64,000 bases of DNA from Planococcus salinarum (GTDB lineage Bacteria > Bacillota > Bacilli > Bacillales_A > Planococcaceae). The stretch lies in NCBI RefSeq assembly GCF_007004625.1, contig NZ_VIFV01000014.1:23954-87953 (forward strand), in the 5' to 3' direction. Every line of letters starts with the position of its first letter. Position 1 is the first letter of the stretch. Under the pieces are notes generated by a model, which worked only from the letters and a program-made list of their open reading frames with translations, searched no databases and was not told the DNA's origin. Shown here piece after piece: positions 29,787 through 39,417 of the stretch. A program made the position numbers and the translations under genes.

Positions 29787-29820
29787 CGCCAAAACCTTTA
29801 ATCGGGTTTTGGCGTTTTTT
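29787..29820 (+). terminator. Original ssrA terminator, displaced
   Basis: CGCCAAAACC and GGTTTTGGCG form a 10-bp stem followed by six T, starting 5 bases after the right repeat. In an uninterrupted chromosome it would follow ssrA directly. Confidence 0.85.
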
Positions 29821-29938
29821 GTTTGTTTTCTTATGTGACCGGAGAATGCCAAGATGTTTTGTCCCGTTTCGATGATGAAAATGCCGGGTAGATTACTACT
29901 GTCATCAATTAGCAAAAATAATTTTTGAGGAGGATTCG

Positions 29939-31009
29939 ATGGAATATATTTATCTTGGCAACTCAGGTCTCCGGGTTCCTAAGTATATATTGGGAACCAT
30001 CCCTTTCAGTGGAACAAACGGTTTTGAAGCAGCGGGCAATGTGAAGGAAGATGAAGCGCGCCGGATGGTGGATATAGCTCTGGAAGCCGGTATCAATATG
30101 TTTGATACAGCAAATCTTTATTCAAAAGGTGACGCGGAAAAAGTACTTGGTGCAGCGATCAAAGGCCGGCGTGATGAAGTGCTGGTCACATCGAAGACAG
30201 GTTTTCCCCTCAGTGAAAATCCAAATGGCCAGGGAGCTTCACGCAATAACATCCTGACTTCCATTGATCAGTCATTGGAGCGTCTTGACACGGATTATCT
30301 CGATTTATATTTTGTGCATCTATGGGATGGGCAGACTCCGGTCGAAGAAACGGTCGAAACGATGGACGGACTGGTGAAATCAGGGAAGATCCGCCATTGG
30401 GGCGTTTCGAATTACAGTGGCTGGGCGCTTGCTAAGACACACACGTACGCAAAACAGGCGGGTTTTATTCCGCCGATCACGCAACAAATTTACTATACGC
30501 CGGAAGCGCGGGAAGCGGAGTACGAACTTCTGCCGGCAGGTACCGAGCTTGGTGTCGGTTCAATGATCTGGAGCCCGCTTGGTGAAGGCTTGCTGAACGG
30601 GAAAATCGGAAGAGGTAAGGAAGCGCCGGAAGATACGCGTCAGGGTGGTGGATGGCCGGAGCCATGGGTGATGGACCAGGAGCGGCTTTACCGGGTGATT
30701 GACGCGCTGGAGGAAGTAGCGAAGAATCACAATGCCTCCGTGCCGCAAATCGCTTACACCTGGGTCAAGGACCGTCCGAACGTCGGACCGATTGTAATCG
30801 CAGCACGAAATGAAGAGCAGCTGAGAGAAAATATTGCGTCATTTGATATTCAATTGACGAAGGAAGAGCATGACAAAATCGAGTCAGTTGCGCGACCTGC
30901 ACCGATTTATCCGCATTGGCACCGGGCGATGGGCGCACCGCAGATGGGAAGTCCTGCTGAAATCGGCTATTTGCAGGCTTATAAAAAATCGATGGAAATG
31001 GATGCCTGA
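29939..31009 (+). CDS. Aldo/keto reductase
   Basis: A 356-residue NADPH-dependent oxidoreductase of the aldo/keto reductase superfamily, close in pattern to the potassium-channel beta-subunit-like branch. The catalytic tetrad is visible: Asp and Tyr in FDTANLYSKG, Lys in VTSKTGF and His in YFVHLWD. AGGAGG precedes the ATG. The substrate is unknown. It is the first chromosomal gene right of the island and has its own terminator. Confidence 0.9.
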   Translation: MEYIYLGNSGLRVPKYILGTIPFSGTNGFEAAGNVKEDEARRMVDIALEAGINMFDTANLYSKGDAEKVLGAAIKGRRDEVLVTSKTGFPLSENPNGQGASRNNILTSIDQSLERLDTDYLDLYFVHLWDGQTPVEETVETMDGLVKSGKIRHWGVSNYSGWALAKTHTYAKQAGFIPPITQQIYYTPEAREAEYELLPAGTELGVGSMIWSPLGEGLLNGKIGRGKEAPEDTRQGGGWPEPWVMDQERLYRVIDALEEVAKNHNASVPQIAYTWVKDRPNVGPIVIAARNEEQLRENIASFDIQLTKEEHDKIESVARPAPIYPHWHRAMGAPQMGSPAEIGYLQAYKKSMEMDA

Positions 31010-31026
31010 ATGTTTCTGTTACAAAC

Positions 31027-31071
31027 AAAAGACACGGCCGCGTCCGAAAATGATGTGGCTGTGTCTTTTTG
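31027..31071 (+). terminator. Terminator after the aldo/keto reductase
   Basis: AAGACACGGCC and GTGGCTGTGTCTT pair around a CGAAAATGA loop and end in TTTTT. Confidence 0.85.
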
Positions 31072-31473
31072 GATAATTTTTCTGAAAGTCCGACTTTTAA
31101 AGGTGTTAGGATAATCTGGTTATTCAATAATAACAGCTGATAGTGATTCTCCGAAACCAATTGCAATAGGTTTACAGGAATCGGAAGTGGAGATCATAAA
31201 AATAAATCGCTATAATAGTATTGTCTGCTATGCAACTGGATAATTACAAACCTAGCAGCGTTACGGTGGTTACCATTTAGAGTTTTTTTGAAAGGTGATG
31301 ACAGAATAATTGAGGTTCAGCAAAAAAATGACTTGAATTCCAATGGGATTTACCTGCTCCTTTGAGCACATGAAAACATGGAATAATGTCCGGCTTGCCT
31401 GAAAGTGTAGCGACAATATTAGAAAAAACCAGGAGAAAAGTCTGTCTTTTAAATAGCTTCGAATTCCAGTTTT

Positions 31474-31499
31474 GTTTTATTGAAACGGGGACAGGGTAT
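31474..31499 (+). promoter_or_regulatory. Sigma-B-like promoter before the BCCT gene
   Basis: GTTTTA and GGGTAT are 14 bases apart, matching the general-stress sigma-B consensus (GTTT-N12-15-GGGTAT). It lies 177 bases before the start codon. The rest of the 600-base gap (31072-31675) has no gene or fold I can support. A sigma-A reading (TTGAAA / TATAAA, 16 bases apart) overlaps it. Confidence 0.5.
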
Positions 31500-31675
31500 T
31501 ATATAAAGTGGTCTTTTCGCATACATATTTTAGAAGAGATTAGAGGGCAGACTTGACTTCACCATCTATTTTCCGTAGTCTTGAATATTGTTGATTGAAT
31601 CCGTAACTCTGTGCATGCTGATTTTGAAGTCAAGATGAAATCTTGTGAACAGAAAATGAAAAAGGGGGACTTTGC

Positions 31676-33172
31676 ATGAAAAAGGTAACAAATGTTTTCT
31701 GGATAGCGCTTGCGCTTGTCGCCTTGGCTGTAGGCTATGGTGCGCTGGCTCCGGATAGCTTCGCGTCAATTACAGACAGTATGAGAACGTTCCTGACCAA
31801 CTCGTTTGGCTGGTATTATCTATTGATCGTATCTGTCATGGTACTATTCTGTCTGTTTTTCCTCATAAGTCCAATGGGGCAGGTAAGACTGGGCAAAGAC
31901 ACGGATAAACCGGAATTTTCTTTTGCTACATGGATTGCCATGTTATTTTCTGCAGGCATGGGAATTGGGCTCGTATTCTGGGGAGCGGCTGAACCGCTTT
32001 CGCATTATGCGGTTGACCCGGCAACAGCTGAACCAGGAACAGCGGAGGCATTCCGTGAGTCCATGCGCGTCAGTTTTTTCCATTGGGGCATACATGCCTG
32101 GGCCATATACGCAGTAGTCGCAATGGCACTGGCTTATTCGCAATTCCGTAAAGGAGAGCCTGGGCTGATTTCAGCGACCCTGAAACCTCTTTTCGGAGAC
32201 CGGATGAAAGGTGTCTGGGGAACGTTTGTTGATGTTATCGCTGTTTTTGCGACAGTCGTAGGCGTAGCGACCACACTTGGATTTGGTGCAATTCAAATCA
32301 ATGGTGGTCTTGCTTATATGTTTGACGGCATTACGGCGGGCAGTTTTGTTACACAGCTCGTCATCATTGGTGTAGTAACAGTACTATTCATGTTTTCAGC
32401 TTGGACTGGGTTAAGCAAAGGGATTAAATATTTATCCAATACCAATATGGTTCTTGCAGTACTCTTGCTGGTATTGGTCATCATTTTGGGACCGACTTTG
32501 CTTATATTCAATATGTTTACGGACACGCTCGGAACTTATCTCCAGAATCTGGTCAGAATGAGTTTCCGTACGGCGCCGATCGATGGTGAAAATCGTGCCT
32601 GGATCGATGGCTGGACCATCTTCTATTGGGCATGGTGGATATCATGGGCGCCATTCGTCGGTATATTCATCGCCCGTATTTCGAAAGGTCGGACAATCCG
32701 CCAGTTCCTATTCGGTGTTCTGATGCTTCCGACATTAGTAAGCTTCTTTTGGTTTTCGGCTTTTGGTACGACTGCAATCGACGTACAGGACGGCGGTTTT
32801 GATATGTCAGGACTGATGCCTGAAGAAACACTGTTTGCCACGTTCTCACAATTGCCGCTCGGCATTCTGATGTCGGTCGTAGCTGTATTATTGATTACTA
32901 CTTTCTTCATCACTTCAGCGGATTCAGCGACATTTGTTCTCGGCATGCAGACAACGAATGGCTCACTTCATCCGCAGAATGCAGTGAAATTGACTTGGGG
33001 AGTTGCCCAGTCTTCAATAGCTGTGATTCTCTTGTCCACGGGTGGTTTGAATACACTGCAAACCGTACTGATCATTGCGGCATTCCCGTTTTCAATCATT
33101 ATGCTCCTCATGATGGGTGCTTTCTACAAAGCGATGAACCTTGAATACAAAGCAATAAAACGGAAACGATAA
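31676..33172 (+). CDS. BCCT-family glycine betaine/choline transporter
   Basis: A 498-residue membrane protein with twelve hydrophobic segments. The BCCT signature is clear: SAGMGIGLVFWGAAEP, FFHWGIHAWAIY and WTIFYWAWWISWAPFVGIFIARISKGRT. These proteins take up compatible solutes such as glycine betaine with sodium during osmotic stress (OpuD and BetL). The exact solute cannot be told. AAAGGGGG precedes the ATG, and a sigma-B-like promoter upstream fits stress induction. Confidence 0.93.
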   Translation: MKKVTNVFWIALALVALAVGYGALAPDSFASITDSMRTFLTNSFGWYYLLIVSVMVLFCLFFLISPMGQVRLGKDTDKPEFSFATWIAMLFSAGMGIGLVFWGAAEPLSHYAVDPATAEPGTAEAFRESMRVSFFHWGIHAWAIYAVVAMALAYSQFRKGEPGLISATLKPLFGDRMKGVWGTFVDVIAVFATVVGVATTLGFGAIQINGGLAYMFDGITAGSFVTQLVIIGVVTVLFMFSAWTGLSKGIKYLSNTNMVLAVLLLVLVIILGPTLLIFNMFTDTLGTYLQNLVRMSFRTAPIDGENRAWIDGWTIFYWAWWISWAPFVGIFIARISKGRTIRQFLFGVLMLPTLVSFFWFSAFGTTAIDVQDGGFDMSGLMPEETLFATFSQLPLGILMSVVAVLLITTFFITSADSATFVLGMQTTNGSLHPQNAVKLTWGVAQSSIAVILLSTGGLNTLQTVLIIAAFPFSIIMLLMMGAFYKAMNLEYKAIKRKR

Positions 33173-33186
33173 AACCGCAGACTTGA

Positions 33187-33237
33187 ACTGCGCTTCCACA
33201 GCCGGATTATAATCCGGCCATGGAAGTGCAGTTTTTT
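33187..33237 (+). terminator. Terminator after the BCCT gene
   Basis: ACTGCGCTTCCA pairs with TGGAAGTGCAGT and the inner GCCGGATT with AATCCGGC; six T follow. Confidence 0.9.
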
Positions 33238-33293
33238 ATGTTTGAAGAGCGTATAATGGATTATGGGAATAAATGAATGGAGGAAATTGTTTT

Positions 33294-34169
33294 ATGGAAA
33301 GACCACATGTATTATTGGTTGACGGCATGGCTTTACTGTTTCGTTCCTTCTTCGCGACTTCCGCAGTCGGCCAGTACTTCAGGACATCAGAAGGGCTCGC
33401 GACCAACGGAGTGCAAGGGTTTACGCGACACGTCCTTGCTGCCAAAACAATGATGAAACCGACTCATATGGCAGTATGCTGGGATATGGGGGCCCATACG
33501 TTCCGAACTGATTTGTTTGATGGCTATAAAGCGAATCGGCCGGCACCGCCTGAAGATATGCTGCATCAATTTGATCTGGCGAAAAGTGTTTCCGAACAAT
33601 TGGGCTGGCGCAATTTTGGAGAAAAGGGAATTGAAGCCGATGATTTTATCGGATCCTTCACGAAACAATGGGAAGATGAAGTGGACTTTACGATCATTAC
33701 CGGAGATAAAGATATGCTCCAACTGTTGAAGCCTTCCGTAAAGATCGCTTTCATGAAAAAAGGTTTTCACATATACGATATTTACACCGATCAGCGCTTC
33801 AGGGAAGAATATGAAATCGAACCGGATCAATTCGCAGATGTTAAGGCGTTCATGGGAGATGCAAGCGACGGCTATCCCGGAGTCAAAGGGATTGGGCCGA
33901 AGACAGCTTTGCAGCTGATCCGGAAATACGGCTCTACGGACGGAGTGCTGTCAGCGATCGATGAATTAAAACCGGCGCAAAAGAAAAAGATAGAAGAAAG
34001 CAAAAAGATGCTTCTTCTATCCAAAGAGCTTGCTGTGATTAAATGTGATATTGCACTTGATATCCCTTTGAGTGACATCGCAGTGCAGCGATACACCGCT
34101 GACCATATCCGTCTTTGCGAAGATCAGCAATTGAATCTTCTGGCGCGGCAATTGGAAAAAAATCTTTAA
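33294..34169 (+). CDS. 5'-3' exonuclease (YpcP type)
   Basis: A 291-residue protein homologous to the N-terminal 5' nuclease domain of DNA polymerase I, without a polymerase. Acidic metal-site segments LLVDGMALL, KGIEADDFIGS, ITGDKDMLQLL and the helix-hairpin-helix GDASDGYPGVKGIGPKTALQL are present. It probably removes RNA primers or flaps. ATG 33294 follows GGAGG; the upstream ATG at 33273 overlaps that site. It meets the minus-strand peptidase gene 4 bp after its stop. Confidence 0.92.
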   Translation: MERPHVLLVDGMALLFRSFFATSAVGQYFRTSEGLATNGVQGFTRHVLAAKTMMKPTHMAVCWDMGAHTFRTDLFDGYKANRPAPPEDMLHQFDLAKSVSEQLGWRNFGEKGIEADDFIGSFTKQWEDEVDFTIITGDKDMLQLLKPSVKIAFMKKGFHIYDIYTDQRFREEYEIEPDQFADVKAFMGDASDGYPGVKGIGPKTALQLIRKYGSTDGVLSAIDELKPAQKKKIEESKKMLLLSKELAVIKCDIALDIPLSDIAVQRYTADHIRLCEDQQLNLLARQLEKNL

Positions 34170-34173
34170 AAAA

Positions 34174-34689
34174 TCATTCCGGAGGTAGTGGAACGATTTT
34201 GACAAAGCTCAGCACAGAGCGCTGGTCATGATAAGAAACTGTCTGGACTTTACTCGGGCGGTTTCTTTTTCCGTTATCGTGAAAATACAGGATCACATCC
34301 CCATCTTTGTCCTCGAAGCCGATGAGTGGCACCCAATGGTACTTAAACAGAGGCTTGGCAAACCACCGAAATGTGAAATAGCGGTCGAATTTCATCGCCA
34401 GTGGCCGTCCTGCCACAAGTTCCTGTTTCACTTCGGAAATCGAACGTGTTTTTTCAAGCTGGTAGCGACTGCCGGCAAACTTCCTGAAATTCCGAAGCAA
34501 CCGCCACGTAAAAAGGCCGATTGGCGTTGTGCCGAGAAGCCTATATACGTCATTGATTTCAAGATTGTTGTTTTCATAAAACCTGAAAATTGAGGCTGCA
34601 GTGACAGGGCCGCAAGCGGAACCGCGTTTTTTTCTGTCGATGGCATTATCATATTGTGACATTCCTTCGAACGGCAGTATGACTTTCAC
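34174..34689 (-). CDS. C39-like cysteine peptidase family protein
   Basis: A 171-residue protein with a papain-like pattern: Cys26 in GSACGPVTA, then HWVPLIGFED with the candidate catalytic histidine and HDNG after it. Members of this family include bacteriocin-processing and uncharacterised proteins; no membrane or export signal is seen here. I choose the GTG at 34689, which has GGAGG 8 bases upstream; an ATG at 34749 would overlap the STAS gene and lacks a ribosome site. Substrate unknown. Confidence 0.7.
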   Translation of the reverse strand: MKVILPFEGMSQYDNAIDRKKRGSACGPVTAASIFRFYENNNLEINDVYRLLGTTPIGLFTWRLLRNFRKFAGSRYQLEKTRSISEVKQELVAGRPLAMKFDRYFTFRWFAKPLFKYHWVPLIGFEDKDGDVILYFHDNGKRNRPSKVQTVSYHDQRSVLSFVKIVPLPPE

Positions 34690-34735
34690 AACACTCGCCT
34701 CCAACTTTATCCTGAACTGCTCTGATGAAAGAATC

Positions 34736-35182
34736 TTATTTTCTTCCATCCAATATCTGTTTCAGCGCAGCACGGAAATTCTGATACACTTCCAACTCCA
34801 CATGGATGCCCGCACGGACAATTTCCCGTACAAAGCGTGGGTTGAAACCCACATAAATCGAACGAAGTCCCATCAATTTCAGGGAATTGTTCAACATCGT
34901 CAGCTCACTTGCAAGCTCTCTGTAGTCGAAAGTTTGGACGTCTTCTGACTGGACTCCTGTAAAATCGAAGATGACACATTCTGTTTCGCGGTTGTCGGCC
35001 GCATATTGTAATGCTTTCGTGCGAATCAATTCAAACCGGTCAGCTGAAACGATGCCCGCTATCGGAATTAGAATGGTCTGTGGCACGATTGACGGAATGA
35101 TTGGCGCAGACATGTTTTTGATGACCATTTCGTAATATTTTACGAGGTCTTTTAATTCACTGATCTCTTTTTGGGGATCCAC
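34736..35182 (-). CDS. STAS-domain protein (RsbR-like)
   Basis: A 148-residue protein starting at GTG with GAGGTG upstream. The first 30 residues are a likely coiled coil, followed by a STAS domain (about 35-140; VIFDFTGVQSEDVQTFDY, SIYVGFNPRFVREI). This resembles the C-terminal half of RsbR paralogues that form stressosomes controlling sigma-B, but the N-terminal sensor domain is missing. The threonine of FDFTG is in the place of a known phosphorylation site. Link to sigma-B is inferred. Confidence 0.75.
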   Translation of the reverse strand: MDPQKEISELKDLVKYYEMVIKNMSAPIIPSIVPQTILIPIAGIVSADRFELIRTKALQYAADNRETECVIFDFTGVQSEDVQTFDYRELASELTMLNNSLKLMGLRSIYVGFNPRFVREIVRAGIHVELEVYQNFRAALKQILDGRK

Positions 35183-35221
35183 AATGACACCTCACTAAAT
35201 TTGGTAACTTAATTATACAGT

Positions 35222-35247
35222 AAAAAAGAATAGACATGAGCCTATTC
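35222..35247 (-). terminator. Terminator after the thioredoxin-like gene
   Basis: On the minus strand GAATAG and CTATTC pair around an 8-base loop and TTTTTT follows. It overlaps the gene's last codons. Confidence 0.6.
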
Positions 35248-35562
35248 CGGTTGTTTTGCTAAAAATTCGGTGACCTCTTCCGGTGACTTAGCGTTTGCAC
35301 TGTGAAGGTGAGCTGTTTTTTCCCCCTGCTTAAAGATCAACAGGCTCGGAATCCCCATGACTTCATAGTTTTCGGCGATTTCCGGCAGTTCATCACGATT
35401 TAAATCGAACCACTGGTATTGGCTGTATTCAGCCATAATCGGGTCGATGAACATATCCATGCGTGTGCAATCCGGACACCAGCCCGCCTGGAATTTCACG
35501 ATGATCGGCTGATCGCCAGTAATTGCTGTTTGGAACTCTTCATTCGTTTTTATCGGTTTCAT
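35242..35562 (-). CDS. Thioredoxin-like protein
   Basis: A 106-residue thioredoxin fold with the redox motif WCPDC (residues 28-32) and the cis-proline segment GIPSLLIF. Similar proteins (YtpP type) occur in Bacillus. AGGAGGG precedes the ATG. It is separated from the STAS gene by only 59 bases but has its own terminator. Confidence 0.9.
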   Translation of the reverse strand: MKPIKTNEEFQTAITGDQPIIVKFQAGWCPDCTRMDMFIDPIMAEYSQYQWFDLNRDELPEIAENYEVMGIPSLLIFKQGEKTAHLHSANAKSPEEVTEFLAKQPE

Positions 35563-35744
35563 AAATTACCCTCCTGTTGTTTCTTCTATATTACTTCAAC
35601 TTTTACAGTGTACCTTTCAAATGCTTTTTCGAAAAGAAAAGAATCTTGCGCGGCCAAATTTTTAACGATTAAATATTGCGAAAAAAAGGAAAATAACTTA
35701 CACTAATGGATATAGAGAACGTTCTATTTTTTTTCGCTTAAAAA

Positions 35745-35762
35745 TGAATGAGTATTCATTCA
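35745..35762 (+). promoter_or_regulatory. FadR operator of the fad operon
   Basis: TGAATGAGTATTCATTCA matches the known B. subtilis FadR (YsiA) consensus TGAATGANTANTCATTCA fully. It lies 23 bases before the fadN start. FadR represses beta-oxidation genes until long-chain acyl-CoA binds; that control is expected here. Confidence 0.88.
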
Positions 35763-35785
35763 AAAAATTTGAGGAGGGTTTGCTA

Positions 35786-38170
35786 GTGGCATACCAAATA
35801 AGAAAAGCAGCAGTAATCGGATCCGGAGTCATGGGTTCAGGGATTGCAGCGCATCTTGCAAACATAGGAATTCCGGTATTATTACTGGATATAGTTCCGC
35901 GTGAAGTGACGGAAGCGGAACAGGCGAAAGGTCTGACGCTTGAAGATCATGCAGTTCGCAACCGTATCGCAACAACTTCAATCCAGAAATTATTGAAACA
36001 GAAACCGGCTCCTCTGACGGCCAAAAAGAATTTGGACCTTATCACCCCGGGGAATCTTGAAGACGATATGGAGAAACTTGCAGACGTTGATTGGATTGTG
36101 GAAGTGATAGTTGAAAATCTCGACGTAAAAAAATCTTTGTATGAAAAAGTTGATGCCGTTAGAAAACCCGGTACAATCATTTCATCGAATACTTCAGGAA
36201 TCAGCATTGATGCGATGGCTGAAGGCCGTTCGGAGGATTTCAGCAAGCATTTCCTTGGGACCCATTTCTTCAACCCACCGCGCTACCTGAAACTTTTGGA
36301 AGTAATTCCTGCAGCGACAACGGCGCCGGAAATCGTAGAATTCATGACTGCTTTTGGAGAAGACGTTCTGGGCAAAGGAGTCGTTATCGCGAAAGATACA
36401 CCTAATTTCATTGCGAACCGCATTGGAACTTACGGGTTATTGGTGACACTCCGTGAAATGCAGAGCCGTGGCTATTCCATCGGTGAAGTGGATTCTGTAA
36501 CCGGACCTTTGATCGGACGTCCGAAATCCGCTACTTTCCGTACACTGGATGTAGTCGGCCTCGATACATTCATGCATGTGGCGAAGAACGTCTACGATAA
36601 AACTGAAGGTGAAGAACAAAAAGTTTTTGAAGCTCCTGCTTTTATGAAACAAATGGTCGAAAACGGTTGGATTGGCGCAAAATCGGGGCAAGGTTTCTTC
36701 CTGAAAAAAGACAAGGAAATTCTTGAACTCGATCCGGAAACAATGGAATACCGTCCTGCGGGCAAGTTGAGAACGCCTTCACAGGAAATGGCCAAAGCGC
36801 AAAAAGGGTTTGCGGCGAAGATGAAAACCCTGGTCTATGCAGACGACCGCACAGGAGAGTTGTTGTGGAACATCCTTGCACCAGTTCTTCGCTATTCTGC
36901 CGAATTGAATGGAGAAATCGCCGACGACATCGTCTCAATCGACAATGCTATGAAATGGGGCTTCGGCTGGAACCAGGGACCATTCGAAATTTGGGATGCA
37001 ATCGGTGTTGAGAAATCCGTTGCAAAAATGAAGGAAGAAGGGCATGACGTGCCTGCCTTCGCTCAAAATCTGCTGGACAGCGGCAATGAGACGTTCTACA
37101 AAGAAGTGGACGGCGATCTTCATTTCTTTAATGGGTCAGGTTATGAAGCTGTTCCGTTAAATGAAAAAGTGATCGACTTGAAGCGCTATAAGAAAAAGCA
37201 TGGCGTTATCAAATCCAATACAGGTGCAAGCCTGATAGATCTTGGGGATGGCATAGCTCTTCTTGAATTCCATTCACAATCAAATGCAATCGGCCTTGAT
37301 ATCATGCAAATGATCAATTTCGCGGTCGATGAAGTCGAGAAAAATTACAAAGGCCTTGTCATCGGCAACCAGGGCAAAAATTTCTGTGTTGGTGCCAACC
37401 TCGGCATGATCCTGATGGAAGCACAGGATGACAATATTTTCGAACTTGATTTCACGATCAAGACGTTCCAAAACGCGATGATGAAAATCAAATACAGTTC
37501 AAAACCTGTTGTAGCTGCACCATTTGGTATGTCGCTTGGCGGCGGAGCTGAAGTAGCTCTTCCGGCCGCGCATATACAGGCTTCAATGGAAACTTATATG
37601 GGACTTGTCGAAGCGGGTGTCGGGCTGATTCCTGGCGGTGGCGGAAACAAGGAACTTTATATGAAACACCTGAAAGGCTTGCCGAATGGCATCGATTTCG
37701 ATTTGCAGAATGTCGCAAGCAAAGTATTCGAATCCATCGCGATGGCAAAAGTGTCCACTTCTGCTGAAGAAGCGCGTGAAACTAACTTCCTGAACTTTGT
37801 GGATGGTATCAGTGTCAACAGCGACCACTTGATTCATGATGCAAAACAGGCAGCATTGTCTTTATATGAGAATGGCTACAAAGCGCCGAAACGGGAAAAA
37901 GTGCCTGTAACCGGCGAACCGGGTTATGCGACCTTATTGCTTGGTGCTGAGGGGATGTTCCTTTCCGGCTATATCAGTGAATATGATCTGAAAATCGCTC
38001 AAAAATTGGCGTTTGTCCTATCAGGTGGCAAAGTTCCATACGGCACCAAAGTGGATGAGCAATATTTGCTCGACCTTGAACGCCAGGCCTTCCTGAGCTT
38101 GGTGGCTCAGCCGAAAACCCAGCAGCGCATGCAGCATATGCTTGTTAAAGGAAAACCATTACGCAATTGA
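35786..38170 (+). CDS. fadN: 3-hydroxyacyl-CoA dehydrogenase / enoyl-CoA hydratase
   Basis: A 794-residue bifunctional beta-oxidation enzyme with the FadN order: N-terminal NAD-binding domain (VIGSGVMGSGIAAHLA), 3-hydroxyacyl-CoA dehydrogenase C-terminal domains (THFFNPPRYLKLLEVIP), then a crotonase-type hydratase domain (about 480-700; NFCVGANLG, GMSLGGGAEVALPA). I start at GTG 35786, 5 bases after GAGGAGGG; the frame from 35744 begins inside the FadR operator. First gene of fadN-fadA-fadE. Confidence 0.95.
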   Translation: MAYQIRKAAVIGSGVMGSGIAAHLANIGIPVLLLDIVPREVTEAEQAKGLTLEDHAVRNRIATTSIQKLLKQKPAPLTAKKNLDLITPGNLEDDMEKLADVDWIVEVIVENLDVKKSLYEKVDAVRKPGTIISSNTSGISIDAMAEGRSEDFSKHFLGTHFFNPPRYLKLLEVIPAATTAPEIVEFMTAFGEDVLGKGVVIAKDTPNFIANRIGTYGLLVTLREMQSRGYSIGEVDSVTGPLIGRPKSATFRTLDVVGLDTFMHVAKNVYDKTEGEEQKVFEAPAFMKQMVENGWIGAKSGQGFFLKKDKEILELDPETMEYRPAGKLRTPSQEMAKAQKGFAAKMKTLVYADDRTGELLWNILAPVLRYSAELNGEIADDIVSIDNAMKWGFGWNQGPFEIWDAIGVEKSVAKMKEEGHDVPAFAQNLLDSGNETFYKEVDGDLHFFNGSGYEAVPLNEKVIDLKRYKKKHGVIKSNTGASLIDLGDGIALLEFHSQSNAIGLDIMQMINFAVDEVEKNYKGLVIGNQGKNFCVGANLGMILMEAQDDNIFELDFTIKTFQNAMMKIKYSSKPVVAAPFGMSLGGGAEVALPAAHIQASMETYMGLVEAGVGLIPGGGGNKELYMKHLKGLPNGIDFDLQNVASKVFESIAMAKVSTSAEEARETNFLNFVDGISVNSDHLIHDAKQAALSLYENGYKAPKREKVPVTGEPGYATLLLGAEGMFLSGYISEYDLKIAQKLAFVLSGGKVPYGTKVDEQYLLDLERQAFLSLVAQPKTQQRMQHMLVKGKPLRN

Positions 38171-38197
38171 TCCAAAGATATTAAAGGAGGAAAAGAT

Positions 38198-39373
38198 ATG
38201 CGCGAAGCAGTAATCGTGGCCAGTGCCAGAACACCGGTCGGAAAAGCGAAAAAAGGTTCTCTTGCATCAGTGCGGCCGGATGATTTCGGCGCATTGGTTG
38301 TTAGAGAAACGTTGAACCGGGCCGGTGGATATGACGGTCCAATCGATGACTTGATTATGGGCTGTGCAATGCCCGAAGCAGAGCAGGGCATGAATATCGC
38401 CCGGAACATCGGTGCTTTGGCGGGCTTGCCGGATACAACACCGGCAGTTACAGTCAACCGCTTCTGTTCTTCAGGCCTTCAGTCGATCGCCTATGCAGCC
38501 GAACGCATCATGGTCGGCCATGCGGAAGCGATCATCGCCGGTGGTGTTGAATCGATGAGCATGGTACCGATGATGGGCAACGTTATCCGTCCGAATGCTA
38601 AGCTGGCGGAAACTGCCCCTCAGTACTATATGAGCATGGGCCACACAGCAGAGCAGGTGGCAACTCAATACGGCGTCAGCCGCGAAGACCAGGACGCTTT
38701 TTCAGTCCGTTCGCATGAAAATGCTGCAGCGGCAATTGAAAAAGGCCATTTCAAAGATGAAATCGTACCGGTAGAAGTGACAAAGCGTTATGTGGATGAA
38801 AACAATAAATACCAGGAAAAATCCTTCATGTTCGAAATGGATGAAGGCGTCCGCCATGGTACGTCGATCCAGACATTGAACAAACTGCGCGCGGCCTTCT
38901 CGGCACGCGGTTCTGTAACAGCCGGCAACTCTTCACAGACTTCCGATGGTGCAGGTGCAGTATTGGTGATGGACCGTGAAAAAGCTGAAGCATTGGGCCT
39001 CAAACCGATCGCGAAATTCCGTTCATTCGCAACAGGCGGCGTTCCACCGGAAATAATGGGCATCGGACCGATTGAAGCGATTCCAAAAGCTTTGAAACTT
39101 GCAGGCCTGACAATTGACGACATTGATGTCTGGGAACTCAACGAAGCGTTCGCTTCCCAATCTTTGGCGGTTATCAGAAAACTGAATCTTGATATCAACA
39201 AAGTCAACTTGAACGGCGGCGCAATCGCGCTTGGCCACCCACTGGGTGCAACCGGTTCTGTACTGACAATCCGCATGCTGAGTGAACTGAAGCGCCAGGG
39301 CAAACAATTCGGCGTTGTCACAATGTGTATCGGCGGAGGAATGGGCGCGGCAGGCGTCTTTGAAATGCTGTAG
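38198..39373 (+). CDS. fadA: Acetyl-CoA acyltransferase (thiolase)
   Basis: A 391-residue thiolase that cuts 3-ketoacyl-CoA. The nucleophile Cys90 is in NRFCSSGLQS, the NEAFA and GHPLGATGS motifs follow, and the second active-site cysteine is in CIGGGMGAA. AAAGGAGG precedes the ATG. It is 27 bp from fadN; a 360-bp gap filled by repeats separates it from fadE. Confidence 0.95.
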   Translation: MREAVIVASARTPVGKAKKGSLASVRPDDFGALVVRETLNRAGGYDGPIDDLIMGCAMPEAEQGMNIARNIGALAGLPDTTPAVTVNRFCSSGLQSIAYAAERIMVGHAEAIIAGGVESMSMVPMMGNVIRPNAKLAETAPQYYMSMGHTAEQVATQYGVSREDQDAFSVRSHENAAAAIEKGHFKDEIVPVEVTKRYVDENNKYQEKSFMFEMDEGVRHGTSIQTLNKLRAAFSARGSVTAGNSSQTSDGAGAVLVMDREKAEALGLKPIAKFRSFATGGVPPEIMGIGPIEAIPKALKLAGLTIDDIDVWELNEAFASQSLAVIRKLNLDINKVNLNGGAIALGHPLGATGSVLTIRMLSELKRQGKQFGVVTMCIGGGMGAAGVFEML

Positions 39374-39417
39374 GTTTTTTATAGTTAGTCTATGAATGAG
39401 TCCGATGAAAATGCTCC

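Noticed and set aside
29715..29915. Minus-strand frame ending in AGVEPASRNSAT
   Set aside because: It is the complement of the duplicated tmRNA 3' end, a frequent false gene at tmRNA and tRNA copies.
35727..35742. AGAACGTTCT palindrome as a LexA box before fadN
   Set aside because: Spacing and flanks do not match the Bacillus LexA consensus CGAAC-N4-GTTCG and no SOS gene is near.
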